A stretch of 64,000 nucleotides of DNA from positions 2,018,828 to 2,082,827 of the forward strand of contig NZ_CP011941.1 in the NCBI RefSeq assembly GCF_001040845.1, in the 5' to 3' direction. Source of the stretch: Synechococcus sp. WH 8020. Its GTDB lineage: Bacteria > Cyanobacteriota > Cyanobacteriia > PCC-6307 > Cyanobiaceae. Within the stretch, counting starts at the first letter, position 1. The number at the start of each line of letters is the position of its first letter. The notes beneath the pieces were generated by a model. It searched no databases and was not told where the DNA came from. It saw only the letters and a program-made list of their open reading frames with translations. Both the position numbers and the translations under genes were made by a program. Below are positions 7,899 to 17,896 of the stretch, piece after piece.

Positions 7899-10279
7899 AC
7901 TGGCACTTGAAAAGAAAATTTAATATTAAAAAAGCAGTCCTTGTCTTCCGCCATAACGCTGTTCCACTGACACTGATGGCATCCTGCGGCCTTATTGCTC
8001 TATTCGGAGCAGACCGATGGATTCTTCGAAATTTAGAAGAACAAAGAAATCTTAATTTCAAGCAAGCAATCAGCAGAATTGCATTACAACTTAGCGAAAA
8101 TGTCCTACTTGAAAACTACAACAATATTGATACACTTCTCCTACGAATTCTTGATGAAGACCTTCATGTGACATGCCTGTTGGTTTCGGATAACAACGGG
8201 AAAATATTGTCAATTGCGAGTCGTGAGCAGCCGGGTGCTCCTGCATCGATTAAATATGGCAAACCACCAAAAAAATGTCAGGCAAGCAGACAAGAGCCAA
8301 ATAACAAAACAATTTACAATGGAAACTTTTACGCAGAAAGAAGAATCGAAAACAACAATCTACCCCTTGGATATGTAACAGGACATGCAGTCAACGACGA
8401 GAATGACTTAGCACTAATTCGCAAAATTGAGATTATTCTCTTTGGAGCATTTGGAGTTGCCTTTCTACCGGCTTTTGGATTACTTAGCTGGTCGAGTCTC
8501 CGTCAACTAGAGATAGAGCAAGAAAAGACTGCACGAGTTTCAGGGTTAATTAAGCAGCTTCAGGAAGCCCAAGGTCGAACACATGCTGCTTTTGAAGGAA
8601 CCAATGACGGCTGGGTTGAGTGGAATCTACAAACAAATCAATGCTTACCATCACTTAAGATGAGACGACTATTAGGCATACACAAATATCACAGAATCGC
8701 GCAAAGAGCCAATCATTCACTAAGCGAAAACTGGAAATATTTTATCATCAAAGATGATTATCAAAAGTTTCATTTTTTCCTGGATACCATTAAACGCAAA
8801 ACCGGCAGACCTCACTTACCCGAAGTATCTGGAATTGAGGTTCGCATTAAACCAATCGGTTCAGAAAAAATTCAAACCCTGAAGGTTGAAGCGGTAGTCA
8901 CAAAAAGTGTCAATAATGAGCCTTCAGTGATAGCTCTTGTTGCGAATAATATTACACGGGCGAAAGAACAACAACAGCGAATTAACCATCTCGCTTTTTA
9001 TGACACCTTAACAGGCCTTCGAAATCGATTCTCCTTTGAGGAAGAACTCAAAAATGCTGTAAATGGCCTCAATAGAAATGAATATCGCTTAGCAATATTT
9101 GCTATTGATATTGATAATTTTAAATTCTTAAATGACTCTCATGGGCATGCGGCAGGTGATCAATTTCTAATCCAGGTTGCCAACCGAATCAAATCTTGCT
9201 TACGAGCCAATGACTTTGTAGCTCGTCTTGGAGGGGATGAATTCGTCATCATTTTTAGACTTCCATACAAAAGCAACAGCGAGATAGAAACCCTGACCAC
9301 ATCAATAGCGGAAAAACTCCTAGCCAAATTATCAAATGCCTTTAGCCTCACAAATTGTACTGTTTACAATACCTGCAGCATTGGAATTTGCATCGCCAAT
9401 ACTGAATCTAAGTCTACAGCAACATTATTAGACAAAGCGGACATGGCTTTATACAAAGCCAAAGGAATGGGGCGCAATTGTTTCTATATCTATCAAGCGG
9501 GAATGGCATCAGCTCTTATTTCAAAAGCCACTACCGCAGAAAGACTCAGAGCATTCATTGACGCAGGCGAAAGCGGACTTTTCTTGCAGCCAATTATAAG
9601 ACTAGACACCAATGACTCTTTAAATAACAAGGGACAACAACGGATCGCTGGATATGAAGCCCTTTTTCGTTGCCCTCGTCTTAAAAACAGTATTCAATAC
9701 TTAATATCATGCGCGGAAGAAGCGGGCATTATTAATTCCATTACAGAGTCCATACTCGACGGAATCAAAGATGAATTAAGCAAAATGCGTCATAACAAAA
9801 ATGCTTATATATCGATAAACATAAGTCCTATCCAATTTCTAGAAAACAAATTCCCCTCAAAGTTCTTGCATCAGCTTCGCGATAGAGACATTGATCCCGA
9901 AAGAATCTGCATAGAAATAACAGAAACCGCCGTCTTAGAAGACACCAATTGCGCACTAGATCATATTACCTCCCTTCAAAAGGAGGGAATTCGCTTCTCT
10001 CTAGATGATTTCGGCACTGGCTATGCCTCAATCGAACTCCTTAGAAAGCTACCATTTACCTATTTAAAAATAGATAGAACCTACATTCAAAACATCCATC
10101 AAGAATCAGAGATCAAGCTCATCAAATCTATTATCAGCATGGCCAAAGCGTTTAATATGGAACTCATAGGAGAAGGGGTAGAAACTATCGGACAAAAAAC
10201 CATCCTTGAATCCCTTGGCTGTGAATATGCCCAAGGATTTTTATTTAACAAAGATGGCAGTTACAACCATGTCAGTTAA
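7895..10279 (+). CDS. membrane GGDEF-EAL cyclic-di-GMP enzyme
   Basis: A 794-residue signalling protein. One transmembrane helix lies near residues 24-45, an extracytoplasmic domain follows to about 175, and a second helix spans about 180-200. A PAS-like segment starts near 228 (AAFEGTNDGWVEWN). The GGDEF domain has an intact active site at 446-450 and an RxxD inhibitory site five residues earlier (437-440). The EAL domain has its EAL at 588-590, then ITETAVLED, SLDDFGTGYAS, LKIDR, IGEGVE and AQGF, so all usual metal and catalytic residues appear present. It may make or break c-di-GMP. ATGA overlap with the PhnD-like lipoprotein suggests the lipoprotein feeds its periplasmic domain. Confidence 0.93.
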   Translation: MNWHLKRKFNIKKAVLVFRHNAVPLTLMASCGLIALFGADRWILRNLEEQRNLNFKQAISRIALQLSENVLLENYNNIDTLLLRILDEDLHVTCLLVSDNNGKILSIASREQPGAPASIKYGKPPKKCQASRQEPNNKTIYNGNFYAERRIENNNLPLGYVTGHAVNDENDLALIRKIEIILFGAFGVAFLPAFGLLSWSSLRQLEIEQEKTARVSGLIKQLQEAQGRTHAAFEGTNDGWVEWNLQTNQCLPSLKMRRLLGIHKYHRIAQRANHSLSENWKYFIIKDDYQKFHFFLDTIKRKTGRPHLPEVSGIEVRIKPIGSEKIQTLKVEAVVTKSVNNEPSVIALVANNITRAKEQQQRINHLAFYDTLTGLRNRFSFEEELKNAVNGLNRNEYRLAIFAIDIDNFKFLNDSHGHAAGDQFLIQVANRIKSCLRANDFVARLGGDEFVIIFRLPYKSNSEIETLTTSIAEKLLAKLSNAFSLTNCTVYNTCSIGICIANTESKSTATLLDKADMALYKAKGMGRNCFYIYQAGMASALISKATTAERLRAFIDAGESGLFLQPIIRLDTNDSLNNKGQQRIAGYEALFRCPRLKNSIQYLISCAEEAGIINSITESILDGIKDELSKMRHNKNAYISINISPIQFLENKFPSKFLHQLRDRDIDPERICIEITETAVLEDTNCALDHITSLQKEGIRFSLDDFGTGYASIELLRKLPFTYLKIDRTYIQNIHQESEIKLIKSIISMAKAFNMELIGEGVETIGQKTILESLGCEYAQGFLFNKDGSYNHVS

Positions 10280-10329
10280 TCAAGGAGCATTCCATCGAGA
10301 GTTGGTCAACCACTGATAACAACTGAGTT

Positions 10330-11015
10330 CAGATCGCACAGCCTTTTAGGTGCTAACTCTGCCCGCGCCTGCTTCTCTGCAAGGTTGGGATTGGTTCATC
10401 GGCCGGGGAAGCCCTTGATCTCCTTCTCGGGCTTGGCGATGTCTTTCGCTAGGCGGGCCTGAAGTGCTTCCAGATCAACCAGGCCTTCGATGGGTAGTAA
10501 CAGGGGCAGACTCGGCGTCCGCTGCGGTCATTAACTGGACGGATTTCGCTCGAGTCAAAGACGTGATATCAGACGTACCTTGCCCAAAGACTTCCACCAG
10601 AGCTGGGCGGTCAGTCACGAATCGCACGGGTAACGATTGGGATGGTGTTAAACCCGCAACGGCTCGCCAATGACGGACCAGGCGTATTACAGCGATCAAC
10701 GCAGCAAAGGACGTTTCCAATTCATCATCCAAAGCAACCTCGTCCACAACTGGCCAAGATTGAAGTGCCAAGACAAGGGGTTCGCTCTCCGCGGTAACGC
10801 TGTGCCAAAGCTCCTCTGGGAGATGCGTCATCAGGGGATACAGCATCAGAGGCATTGGACTGATCACGATTGCCAGCACCCTCCCGCACTAGAGCGCAGC
10901 GAAGGCCGTCGGTGCCATAGCTCAATCAGAAGCAGCGGATCAATACCAAACCAGCGCTCTTGCTCATCTTGCGGTTCTGCCCGTCCCGAACCAACCCGTG
11001 GATGTAGCGAACGCT
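10330..11015 (-). pseudogene. decayed 3' fragment of valS
   Basis: On the minus strand this stretch matches the C-terminal half of the intact valS at 12202-14946. It begins at the KMSKS region ([19 protein letters not shown]) and continues through YGTDGLRCALVRE. It then jumps across about 400 missing nt near 10883 to VISPMPLMLYPLMTHLPEEL and on to the extreme C-terminus. A second deletion of about 45 nt lies near 10500, and an in-frame TGA follows PGR near 10397. There are several frame breaks. Similarity to the live copy is roughly 70 percent at protein level by eye. It cannot encode a functional synthetase. Confidence 0.85.
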
Positions 11016-11117
11016 ATGACAAATCAGCCCAATGAAAGTTGATAGACCTCTGCATTCGGCCTGATCAAAGACGAAGGAGACGGCAGACTGCTTGAAGCAG
11101 ATCACCACGATGACGCA

Positions 11118-12191
11118 ATGAAAGAAAGGATCATTCAAGACGTGGATTTGATCCACTCCAACTCCGGGGTATTGATTGGTACTGCCGTTCTGATAGCGCT
11201 CTGGCTTGTCCTTGGACTCATGGAGCGGAGAGGGCAACATCTTGGAGGGATGATCGCGAAAGCAATCCGTCAGCCATTGCTCCTAGGGCTCAGCACCTCT
11301 CTTTACTTGGGCTGGCTCGGACGCCAAATCGCCAACAATGTGGGGTGGCTGGATGGCAGCAATGCTTTAAAGCTCTCCGCCACAATCACGATCCTGGCCG
11401 TCACGTGGGCGGTGAGCCGATTGGGCCACACCGTCATGGAGACCAGACGTTTTGAGCGATGGCTCCAGATGGACGACCCTAAGGATCGCGCGATGGCCAT
11501 CAGCTTTATTGGCCGCATCTACACAATCTTGATTCTGTTGATTGGTGCTAGCGCCTTGATGCTCACCTTCGGGGTTCCCGCCACAGCACTGGCGGCTCTA
11601 GGAGGAGGCGCGGGAGTCGGACTGGCATTCGGGACGCAGAACATCTCCCAAAACTTCTTCTCCGGCTTCATGCTGTTCTTTAACCGTCCCTTTAAGGAGG
11701 GGGACTGGATCAGCACCGACGGAATGGAAGGAACCGTTGAAAATATCGGCTGGTATCACACACGACTACGCACATTTGAGCGGCGACCAATGTATATCCC
11801 CAACGCAGTATTTGCAACGAATAGCATCGTCAATCCCGGACAAATGTATAACCGCCGGATCCTGGCAAATATTGGCTTGCGATACGAAGATATCCCCGCC
11901 ATGGATACCATTACCAAGCAAGTGCGCGAGCTCCTAAACAACCATAATGCGATTGACAACAATCAAATCATCCTGGTGCATTTCAACGCATGGGAGAGTT
12001 CTTCGCTCAATCTTCAGGTTTATTGCTTCACTAAAACCACAAACTGGCAAGACTACTTAGACATCCAGCAAGAAATATTTCTTGAGATTGCAAAAATTGT
12101 AAAAGCTAACAATGCCGACTTTGCTTTCGATTGCACCACCCTCTATCCAGCCCCCAATTTAAAACCAGAGCAGCTATTCCCCTCGACCTAA
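11118..12191 (+). CDS. MscS-family mechanosensitive ion channel (copy 3)
   Basis: A 357-residue small-conductance-type channel of a different subgroup from the other two here. Four hydrophobic helices precede the pore helix ALAALGGGAGVGLAFGTQNI (about 155-175). The beta-domain segment FKEGDWISTDGMEGTVENIG and MYIPNAVFATNSIVNPGQM follow. It lies between a decayed valS fragment and intact valS, both on the opposite strand, and ends 10 nt before the valS stop. That setting suggests it arrived with, or was trapped by, a duplication at valS. Confidence 0.9.
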   Translation: MKERIIQDVDLIHSNSGVLIGTAVLIALWLVLGLMERRGQHLGGMIAKAIRQPLLLGLSTSLYLGWLGRQIANNVGWLDGSNALKLSATITILAVTWAVSRLGHTVMETRRFERWLQMDDPKDRAMAISFIGRIYTILILLIGASALMLTFGVPATALAALGGGAGVGLAFGTQNISQNFFSGFMLFFNRPFKEGDWISTDGMEGTVENIGWYHTRLRTFERRPMYIPNAVFATNSIVNPGQMYNRRILANIGLRYEDIPAMDTITKQVRELLNNHNAIDNNQIILVHFNAWESSSLNLQVYCFTKTTNWQDYLDIQQEIFLEIAKIVKANNADFAFDCTTLYPAPNLKPEQLFPST

Positions 12192-12201
12192 CAGCCACTA
12201 T

Positions 12202-14946
12202 TTATCCCAAATCCGCCAACCGTCTGCGCGCAAGGTCAGCCTGAGACTCCGCTTCAGCAAGCTTGACCTTACATTCAGCGACCACATTCGCTGGTGCCTT
12301 ATCCGCAAAATTCGGATTACTGAGGCGTCCCGCCAATCCCTTGATCTCCTTGTCAGCTTTGGCGATGTCTTTTTCAAGACGGCCCTGAAGTGCTTCAAGG
12401 TCAACCAGGCCTTCGATGGGCAGCAACACCTGTAACTCACCGCTGACACCAGCGAGTGCTTTCGCAACAGGAGCCGCCTCGGCCTGAGCCTGCGTCATTA
12501 ACTCAACAGATTCAGCTCGAGTGAGCGCAGTGATGTCAGCCGTACCTTGCTCCAACACTGCCATCAGCTCAGGGCGGCTCGTCACGAAACGAACAGGCAC
12601 CGATTGGGACGGCTTCAAACCCGCAACGGCTCGTAAATTACGAACCACTCGAATGGCAGCAATCAGCTCGGCAAAAGAGGCTTCCAAACCATCATCCAAA
12701 GCACCCTCGTCTTGAGAAGGCCAAGGCTGAAGCGCTAAAAACGTGATTTCGGGCTCAGCAGTCACGCTGTGCCACAGCTCTTCGGTGAGATGGGGCATCA
12801 ACGGATGCAACATCAAATGCATTTGGCTGATCACCTTCGCGAGCACTTGTTTGGCCGTGTGCTGATCCGCCAAGGCTGCAGCGCTGGGATCCTCGCCTGG
12901 ATTTAAACGACGCTTGCTCAGTTCCAAGTACCAGTCACAAACATCGTTCCAAGCAAATTCATAGAGGCCCTTAGCGGCTTCACCAAGGGCATAACTGCTG
13001 TATCGCCCTGCCGTTTCCTGATTCACGCGCGCCAAGCGCGACAAAATCCAACGGTCGGCGAGCCGCAACGCGGAAACCTCTGGCTCACCCAGCTCTGCTG
13101 GTGTGGACCCACCCAGATTCATCAGCGCGAAACGGGTGGCATTCCAAAGCTTGTTCGCGAAGTTGCGAGAGGCCTCAACCGTGGCTGAGGTGTCCTTCTT
13201 ACGGTCGTAATCGAGGCGAATGTCCTGGCCAGCACCGGCCACCTCGCGCACCAGAGCAAAACGCAGGGCATCGGTGCCGTAGCGCTCAATCAACAACAGG
13301 GGATCGATCCCATTGCCAGCGCTTTTGCTCATCTTGCGGTTCTGCTCGTCCCGCACCAGACCATGGATATAGACGTCCTTAAAAGGCATCTCACCGGTGA
13401 AAGCACCGGCCATCATCGTCATCCGGGCGACCCAGAAAAAGATGATGTCGAAGCCTGTAATCAAGGTGCTAGTGGGGTACCAACGCTGAAGGTCAGCGGC
13501 ATTCGCATCGGGCCAACCCAGGGTTGAAAACGGCCAAAGTCCACTCGAGAACCAGGTGTCGAGCACGTCTTCATCCTGCTCAATACGGGCCTGAGCTCCA
13601 AACTGCTCTTGGGCTTTCGCCAGCGCTTCAGCCTCATCCCTAGCCACCACATAAGGCGTGGTGTCGGTGTATTTATCGCCGGTTTCACTAATGACAAACC
13701 AGGCGGGGATGCGATGGCCCCACCACAGCTGACGACTGATGCACCAGTCGCGGATATCTGTCAGCCAATCGCGGTAAACCTTTTCCCAGCGCTCGGGAAT
13801 AAAGCTGGGATCCTGTTGAGCCAGTGCTTCTCGACAGCGAGCAGCGAGAGGCTCGGTCTTGATAAACCACTGGGTGGAGAGCAGCGGCTCCACCGGCACC
13901 TTTCCCCGATCAGAGTGGGGAACGCTGTGCCGGTAGTCCTCGACCTTGACCAACAAGCCGTCTTCATCAAGGGCTGCCACCACAGCCTTACGCGCCTCAA
14001 AGCGATCCAAGCCTTCGAAGCGCCCGGCCTGGGCATTCATCGTGCCGTTCTTGCGCATCACCGTGATCTGAGCCAGACCATGACGCTGCCCAATCGCGAA
14101 GTCATTGGGGTCATGAGCTGGTGTGACCTTGACGCAGCCAGTGCCGAACTCCTTCTCCACGTGATCGTCGGCAACGATCGGGATCTGACGGCCCGTAAAA
14201 GGGAGGTCAAGGGTCTGACCCACTAGATGGGCATAACGCTCATCGCTGGGGTTCACCGCCACTGCCGAATCACCGAGCATCGTTTCGGGCCGCGTAGTGG
14301 CGACCTCAAGATGACCCTCACCACTACTGAGCGGATAGCGGAAATGCCAAAGATGGCCATCCACCTCCTTCATCTCCACCTCCAGGTCACTCACCGCGGA
14401 GCCCGAAGCAGGACACCAATTCACCAAATATTCACCGCGATAAATGAGGCCCTGCTCATGCAGGCGAACAAAGGCCTCTTTCACCGCCTCGCTCAATCCC
14501 TCATCCAACGTGAATCGTTGGCGCTGCCAGTCGACGGAATACCCCAACCGACGCAACTGATCGACGATGCGACCTCCACTTTCTGCTTTCCACTGCCAGG
14601 CGCGCTCCAAAAAAGCCTCACGGCCAAGGTCATGGCGCGTCTTGCCCTCCTCCTTGAGCTGCTTCTCAAGAATGGTTTGGACTGCAATCGAAGCGTGATC
14701 CGTACCAGGGAGGCAAAGCACGTTTTTGCCCGCCAACCGTTGATAGCGCACGATCGTATCGATCAGAGCCGTATTAAAGGCATGCCCCATGTGCAGGCTG
14801 CCGGTGACATTGGGAGGCGGGATCACCACCGCAAACGGTTCGCCCTCAGCCGCAGGATCGGGATGAAAGGCCCCCACGTCCTCCCAGGCCTTCTGCCATC
14901 TGGCTTCCGTACCAACCGGGTCATAGGTCTTGGCCAGATCCGACAC
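12202..14946 (-). CDS. valS: valyl-tRNA synthetase
   Basis: Class I aminoacyl-tRNA synthetase charging tRNA-Val. The HIGH motif appears as HMGH in [15 protein letters not shown] near residue 50, KMSKS near 537, and a C-terminal arm of coiled-coil character covers about the last 65 residues. I chose the GTG at 14944-14946, giving 914 aa beginning [17 protein letters not shown], because family members start just there. The frame remains open upstream to a TTG at 15015, which would add 23 residues with no family resemblance. The gene is convergent with mscS copy 3, and a decayed partial copy lies beyond that gene. Confidence 0.95.
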   Translation of the reverse strand: MSDLAKTYDPVGTEARWQKAWEDVGAFHPDPAAEGEPFAVVIPPPNVTGSLHMGHAFNTALIDTIVRYQRLAGKNVLCLPGTDHASIAVQTILEKQLKEEGKTRHDLGREAFLERAWQWKAESGGRIVDQLRRLGYSVDWQRQRFTLDEGLSEAVKEAFVRLHEQGLIYRGEYLVNWCPASGSAVSDLEVEMKEVDGHLWHFRYPLSSGEGHLEVATTRPETMLGDSAVAVNPSDERYAHLVGQTLDLPFTGRQIPIVADDHVEKEFGTGCVKVTPAHDPNDFAIGQRHGLAQITVMRKNGTMNAQAGRFEGLDRFEARKAVVAALDEDGLLVKVEDYRHSVPHSDRGKVPVEPLLSTQWFIKTEPLAARCREALAQQDPSFIPERWEKVYRDWLTDIRDWCISRQLWWGHRIPAWFVISETGDKYTDTTPYVVARDEAEALAKAQEQFGAQARIEQDEDVLDTWFSSGLWPFSTLGWPDANAADLQRWYPTSTLITGFDIIFFWVARMTMMAGAFTGEMPFKDVYIHGLVRDEQNRKMSKSAGNGIDPLLLIERYGTDALRFALVREVAGAGQDIRLDYDRKKDTSATVEASRNFANKLWNATRFALMNLGGSTPAELGEPEVSALRLADRWILSRLARVNQETAGRYSSYALGEAAKGLYEFAWNDVCDWYLELSKRRLNPGEDPSAAALADQHTAKQVLAKVISQMHLMLHPLMPHLTEELWHSVTAEPEITFLALQPWPSQDEGALDDGLEASFAELIAAIRVVRNLRAVAGLKPSQSVPVRFVTSRPELMAVLEQGTADITALTRAESVELMTQAQAEAAPVAKALAGVSGELQVLLPIEGLVDLEALQGRLEKDIAKADKEIKGLAGRLSNPNFADKAPANVVAECKVKLAEAESQADLARRRLADLG

Positions 14947-15038
14947 GGGTAGAGCCCATACACGCCATTCATGGTCGCAAAAGACGTTTTCAGTCGGCTT
15001 GACAGCGATGATCAAAGAGCATCAATACCAACCGATCC

Positions 15039-15320
15039 ATGGGCTCAACTTCTAACGATCTCAGCGCTGCAATCCAGCAGATGCTTGAAGCTGTGGCCCA
15101 GAACGATGATCTCAAAAGGGGCTTGAGGATGGCCACCACAGCGGCTGCCGTTAGTGAGGTAGCAGCACAGGCAGGGGTAGATCTCGACCCTGCTGCATTG
15201 GTGAAGCACTACGCCCAACGCCTGCTCGATGCTTCCGATGCGACCGCAATCCACAATTTCGATCTCTGCAGCTGGGATGCAGGCGAATTGCTATGGACGA
15301 TGAAAAACTGGAAACTCTGA
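15039..15320 (+). CDS. small Nif11-like helical protein
   Basis: A 93-residue protein. Residues 10-60 (IQQMLEAVAQNDDLKRGL... VAAQAGVDLDPAALVKHYA) have the helix pattern and AG-VDL turn of Nif11-type domains, which occur in cyanobacterial leader peptides and in stand-alone proteins. The tail (LCSWDAGELLWTMKNWKL) is rich in Trp. It is divergent from valS. No lanthipeptide or other maturation gene is adjacent, so a leader-peptide role is not supported. The Nif11 assignment is tentative. Confidence 0.6.
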   Translation: MGSTSNDLSAAIQQMLEAVAQNDDLKRGLRMATTAAAVSEVAAQAGVDLDPAALVKHYAQRLLDASDATAIHNFDLCSWDAGELLWTMKNWKL

Positions 15321-15487
15321 AAAACAGCCATCACTTCTCAGAAGAACAACAGCCCTTCCATAAACCAGAGCAATCCAACGTTGAACAACAAAACGAATCT
15401 CACATCAAGTTTCAACGACAATCCAAACAATCACAATTAAAAGCAAATAATGATGCAACTAAAATCTTCCAAAAGTAGCCCGTACCC

Positions 15488-16144
15488 CTAGACAGAGGGA
15501 GGGAGAATGTCGTCTCCCTGTGCCAGGCGCTGTAGATAACCCTGACGCGAACCAGCATTAATCCATCCTGTGGCAATCGTCTTACTCAAATCCGGATTCA
15601 CCCTCCCCCGGTGAATGTGAGATGGACCCGCTGGAAAAATAATTAACTTGCCGCGTTCGGCGGGTTCGTGATGGTTCTGCCAATGGAATTCCGTGCCTGC
15701 CTCTTCCACCGTGTCGCAATAGAGAATCCAAGCCAGCACACGATGCACTGGCTCAGTTGCTTCATCACTAATCGTCCAATCACAATGCCACTGCTTAAAA
15801 CCTTCGCCAGGGGCATACCGCTGAAGGTTGAAGATCGGCATCACGAACAACTCTTGATCAGGGCAGACCGAACGAAATAGAGGCCTTTCTTGCAAAAAGC
15901 GTTCGAGTCCAGCGGCAACGCCGCGCAAGATCACCTCAGATAATCCAAAGGCATCTGGATCACTCCGATCAATCGCGACCAGGCTGATATCCGTCGACAC
16001 CTTGGCCGGTTCTTCAGCACCGCCTGGCCCGAAGGCCACCCCGGCCCGCTGCAGATCAGTGCGGCGATCAAAAAAGGCGATAGCACCATCAGCCACCGCC
16101 TCAAAACCAGCGTTGCGATACCTGGCGATCAGGTCCATGGTCAT
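15488..16144 (-). CDS. 2-oxoglutarate/Fe(II)-dependent oxygenase
   Basis: A 218-residue enzyme of the prolyl-4-hydroxylase-like superfamily. The metal motif HxD is visible in KQWHCDW (near 120). The distal His is in AGPSHIHRGRV (near 175), and a basic residue for 2-oxoglutarate follows in LSKTIATGW. The double-stranded beta-helix core is about the last 120 residues. Its ATG overlaps the stop of the upstream gene (ATGA), so the pair forms an operon. The substrate is unknown; protein, peptide or small-molecule hydroxylation are all possible. Confidence 0.8.
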   Translation of the reverse strand: MTMDLIARYRNAGFEAVADGAIAFFDRRTDLQRAGVAFGPGGAEEPAKVSTDISLVAIDRSDPDAFGLSEVILRGVAAGLERFLQERPLFRSVCPDQELFVMPIFNLQRYAPGEGFKQWHCDWTISDEATEPVHRVLAWILYCDTVEEAGTEFHWQNHHEPAERGKLIIFPAGPSHIHRGRVNPDLSKTIATGWINAGSRQGYLQRLAQGDDILPPSV

Positions 16145-16611
16145 CAGGAGTCAGAACGTTTCCAAGGGATCGCGACGATGCCATCAAGAGCTTGCCACTG
16201 ACTTTGATCAGCAGTCACATGCTCGAGCAAATCAACCCGCTTTAAAGCACGAGTTAGACGTTCCGGTGCCAGCACTAGGGGATCTTGCGGGGCTTGAGAG
16301 AGCAGCAGCACTTCCGTATCAGCTGGATCTGCCAAGACATGGAGCTCCAGATCGGCCAACTCTCGTTCAAAAAATGTGCGTCGCATCCGCGTCGTGATCG
16401 TCTCCCCCAGCGACGTCGCGAAATGCTCAAGACTTTCGGTGTCCCCTGAAAGACCGCAATTCAAGGCAAGCCAGATCATCAATTTGGCCCAGCCATCAAC
16501 CGTCCAAAGCGGCTGAAAACTGAGACGGTGCTGTCGAATCAGCTCCAAAAGCGCAAAGTCCACAAGGGTTCCCTGCAGCTGGTCAGGATCCGGAAGGCTC
16601 ATATCAAACAT
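16144..16611 (-). CDS. conserved-looking hypothetical protein upstream of the 2OG oxygenase
   Basis: No family recognised. The reading frame runs from a TTG at 16644. I favour the ATG at 16609-16611 (155 aa, MFDMSLPDPDQLQG); an ATG three codons later is also possible. The protein is mostly helical and soluble, with an acidic N-terminal half and hydrophobic helices around VDGWAKLMIWLALNCGL. The stop overlaps the oxygenase start (ATGA), so the two products are probably made together and may act together. Confidence 0.7.
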   Translation of the reverse strand: MFDMSLPDPDQLQGTLVDFALLELIRQHRLSFQPLWTVDGWAKLMIWLALNCGLSGDTESLEHFATSLGETITTRMRRTFFERELADLELHVLADPADTEVLLLSQAPQDPLVLAPERLTRALKRVDLLEHVTADQSQWQALDGIVAIPWKRSDS

Positions 16612-16673
16612 CTTCTGCAAGACATCTTCCCTACCGGAGGTCAAAATGGTGGTGCTAATGATCGACTCTGGCC

Positions 16674-16931
16674 ATGACCCTGGATCTCAACGATCCCGAA
16701 CTCGAGTTCTCGGATCTGGTATTTGCCTATCAGAGCTGGGTGATGGCCGTCATCAACGACGAGAAGCTCGAAGGCGATGACCAACTCCTGACAGATGAGA
16801 TCGCCGAAGACGCACTCAATGCCATGAGATTCCTACCGGGCGAAGTCACCAGTGCGATTGAAACGTCTCTTGCCCGTGTCTACGACGTCGACGCCGACGA
16901 ATTAGCGGAATTGCTCTTCCCCGAAGACTGA
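16674..16931 (+). CDS. small acidic hypothetical protein
   Basis: An 85-residue protein, strongly acidic (MTLDLNDPELEFSDLVFAYQ...), predicted to be a helical bundle and soluble. No domain recognised. It precedes the short-chain dehydrogenase by 39 nt on the same strand and diverges from the oxygenase operon. Coherent codon use and low-complexity-free sequence support a real gene. Confidence 0.7.
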   Translation: MTLDLNDPELEFSDLVFAYQSWVMAVINDEKLEGDDQLLTDEIAEDALNAMRFLPGEVTSAIETSLARVYDVDADELAELLFPED

Positions 16932-16970
16932 TTCCAACCGCGAGACTGGATCTTCTCTGACGTCTGCTGC

Positions 16971-17891
16971 ATGGGCTGGACCCTGAAGGACATCCCAGAC
17001 CAAACTGGACGCGTGGCCCTCGTGACTGGGGCCAACAGCGGCCTGGGTTTGGAAACCAGTCGTGCGCTTTTACAAAAGGGCTCAACCGTACTGATGGCTT
17101 GCCGCAGCCAACGAAAAAGCGAAGCGGCACGCCGAGACTTGCTGGATCTCGGCACAACGGGCGTTGACCTGCTGGATCTTGATTTATCCGATCTCAACAG
17201 TGTTGAACGCTGCGCCAATGTTGTCCAAGAGCGTTATGGACGCCTGGACCTGTTGATGAACAACGCTGGCTTGATGGCCCCACCAAGACGGTTGAGCGTC
17301 CAAGGCTTCGAAATGCAGTTTGCAGTGAACCATCTAGGGCACATGGCACTCACCCAAAGGCTTCTTCCACTGATGGAAGGCCGAGAAGATGCCCGGGTGG
17401 TCACTGTGACGTCGGGAGCGCAATATTTCGGCAAAATGCAGTGGTCAGACCTGCAAGGTGAGCGGCGTTATGACCGATGGAAGGCCTACAGCCAAAGCAA
17501 ATTGGCCAACGTGATGTTTGCACTCGAGCTCAATCATCGACTTCACAAACAAAACAGCACGGTGATTTCACTCGCGGCCCATCCAGGCTTGGCCCGCACC
17601 AACCTTCAACCGGTCTCCGTGGCCGCGACAGGAGCCTGGCAAGAGTCTTTGGCCTACCGACTGATGGATCCCTTATTTCAAAGCGCAGCGATGGGCGCTC
17701 TCCCCCAACTCCATGCAGCAACAGCAAGCAGCGCTAAGGGTGGAGAACACTTTGGGCCAGGTGGGTTTGCATCGATGCGCGGAATGCCAACACGTCAGCC
17801 AGTAGCCCGTCCTGCCAGAGACGCCGAGCAACGCGAACGTCTTTGGAGGATCAGCGATGACATGATTCTATGCAATAAAAGCGAGGTCTGA
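16971..17891 (+). CDS. short-chain dehydrogenase/reductase (protochlorophyllide-reductase-like subgroup)
   Basis: A 306-residue NAD(P)-dependent oxidoreductase of the SDR family. The cofactor motif TGANSGLG lies near residues 19-26, NNAG near 91, the active-site Ser in VTSGAQ near 148, and YxxxK (YSQSK) near 173. The general pattern (VTGANSGLGLETSRAL, AVNHLGHMALTQRLLP) is that of the retinol-dehydrogenase/POR-like subgroup. It lacks features that would single out light-dependent protochlorophyllide reductase. The fur-type gene follows 5 nt downstream, suggesting co-transcription. Confidence 0.85.
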   Translation: MGWTLKDIPDQTGRVALVTGANSGLGLETSRALLQKGSTVLMACRSQRKSEAARRDLLDLGTTGVDLLDLDLSDLNSVERCANVVQERYGRLDLLMNNAGLMAPPRRLSVQGFEMQFAVNHLGHMALTQRLLPLMEGREDARVVTVTSGAQYFGKMQWSDLQGERRYDRWKAYSQSKLANVMFALELNHRLHKQNSTVISLAAHPGLARTNLQPVSVAATGAWQESLAYRLMDPLFQSAAMGALPQLHAATASSAKGGEHFGPGGFASMRGMPTRQPVARPARDAEQRERLWRISDDMILCNKSEV

Positions 17892-17896
17892 TCACC

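Noticed and set aside
10926-11240. 104-codon minus-strand frame upstream of mscS
   Set aside because: Only its C-terminal part matches ValS; the remainder is antisense to mscS, so it is part of the pseudogene and not a gene.
13609-14952. Two long plus-strand frames (13609-14226, 14227-14952) opposite valS
   Set aside because: They cover catalytic regions of valS in antisense and have no recognisable motif; the intact synthetase explains the DNA.
14947-15015. N-terminal extension of ValS from a TTG
   Set aside because: The extra 23 residues have no family similarity, while the GTG start gives the expected [11 protein letters not shown] beginning.
15039-15320. Lanthipeptide (prochlorosin-like) precursor reading of the Nif11-like protein
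   Set aside because: There is no double-Gly cleavage site with a variable Cys/Ser/Thr core, and no LanM-type gene nearby.
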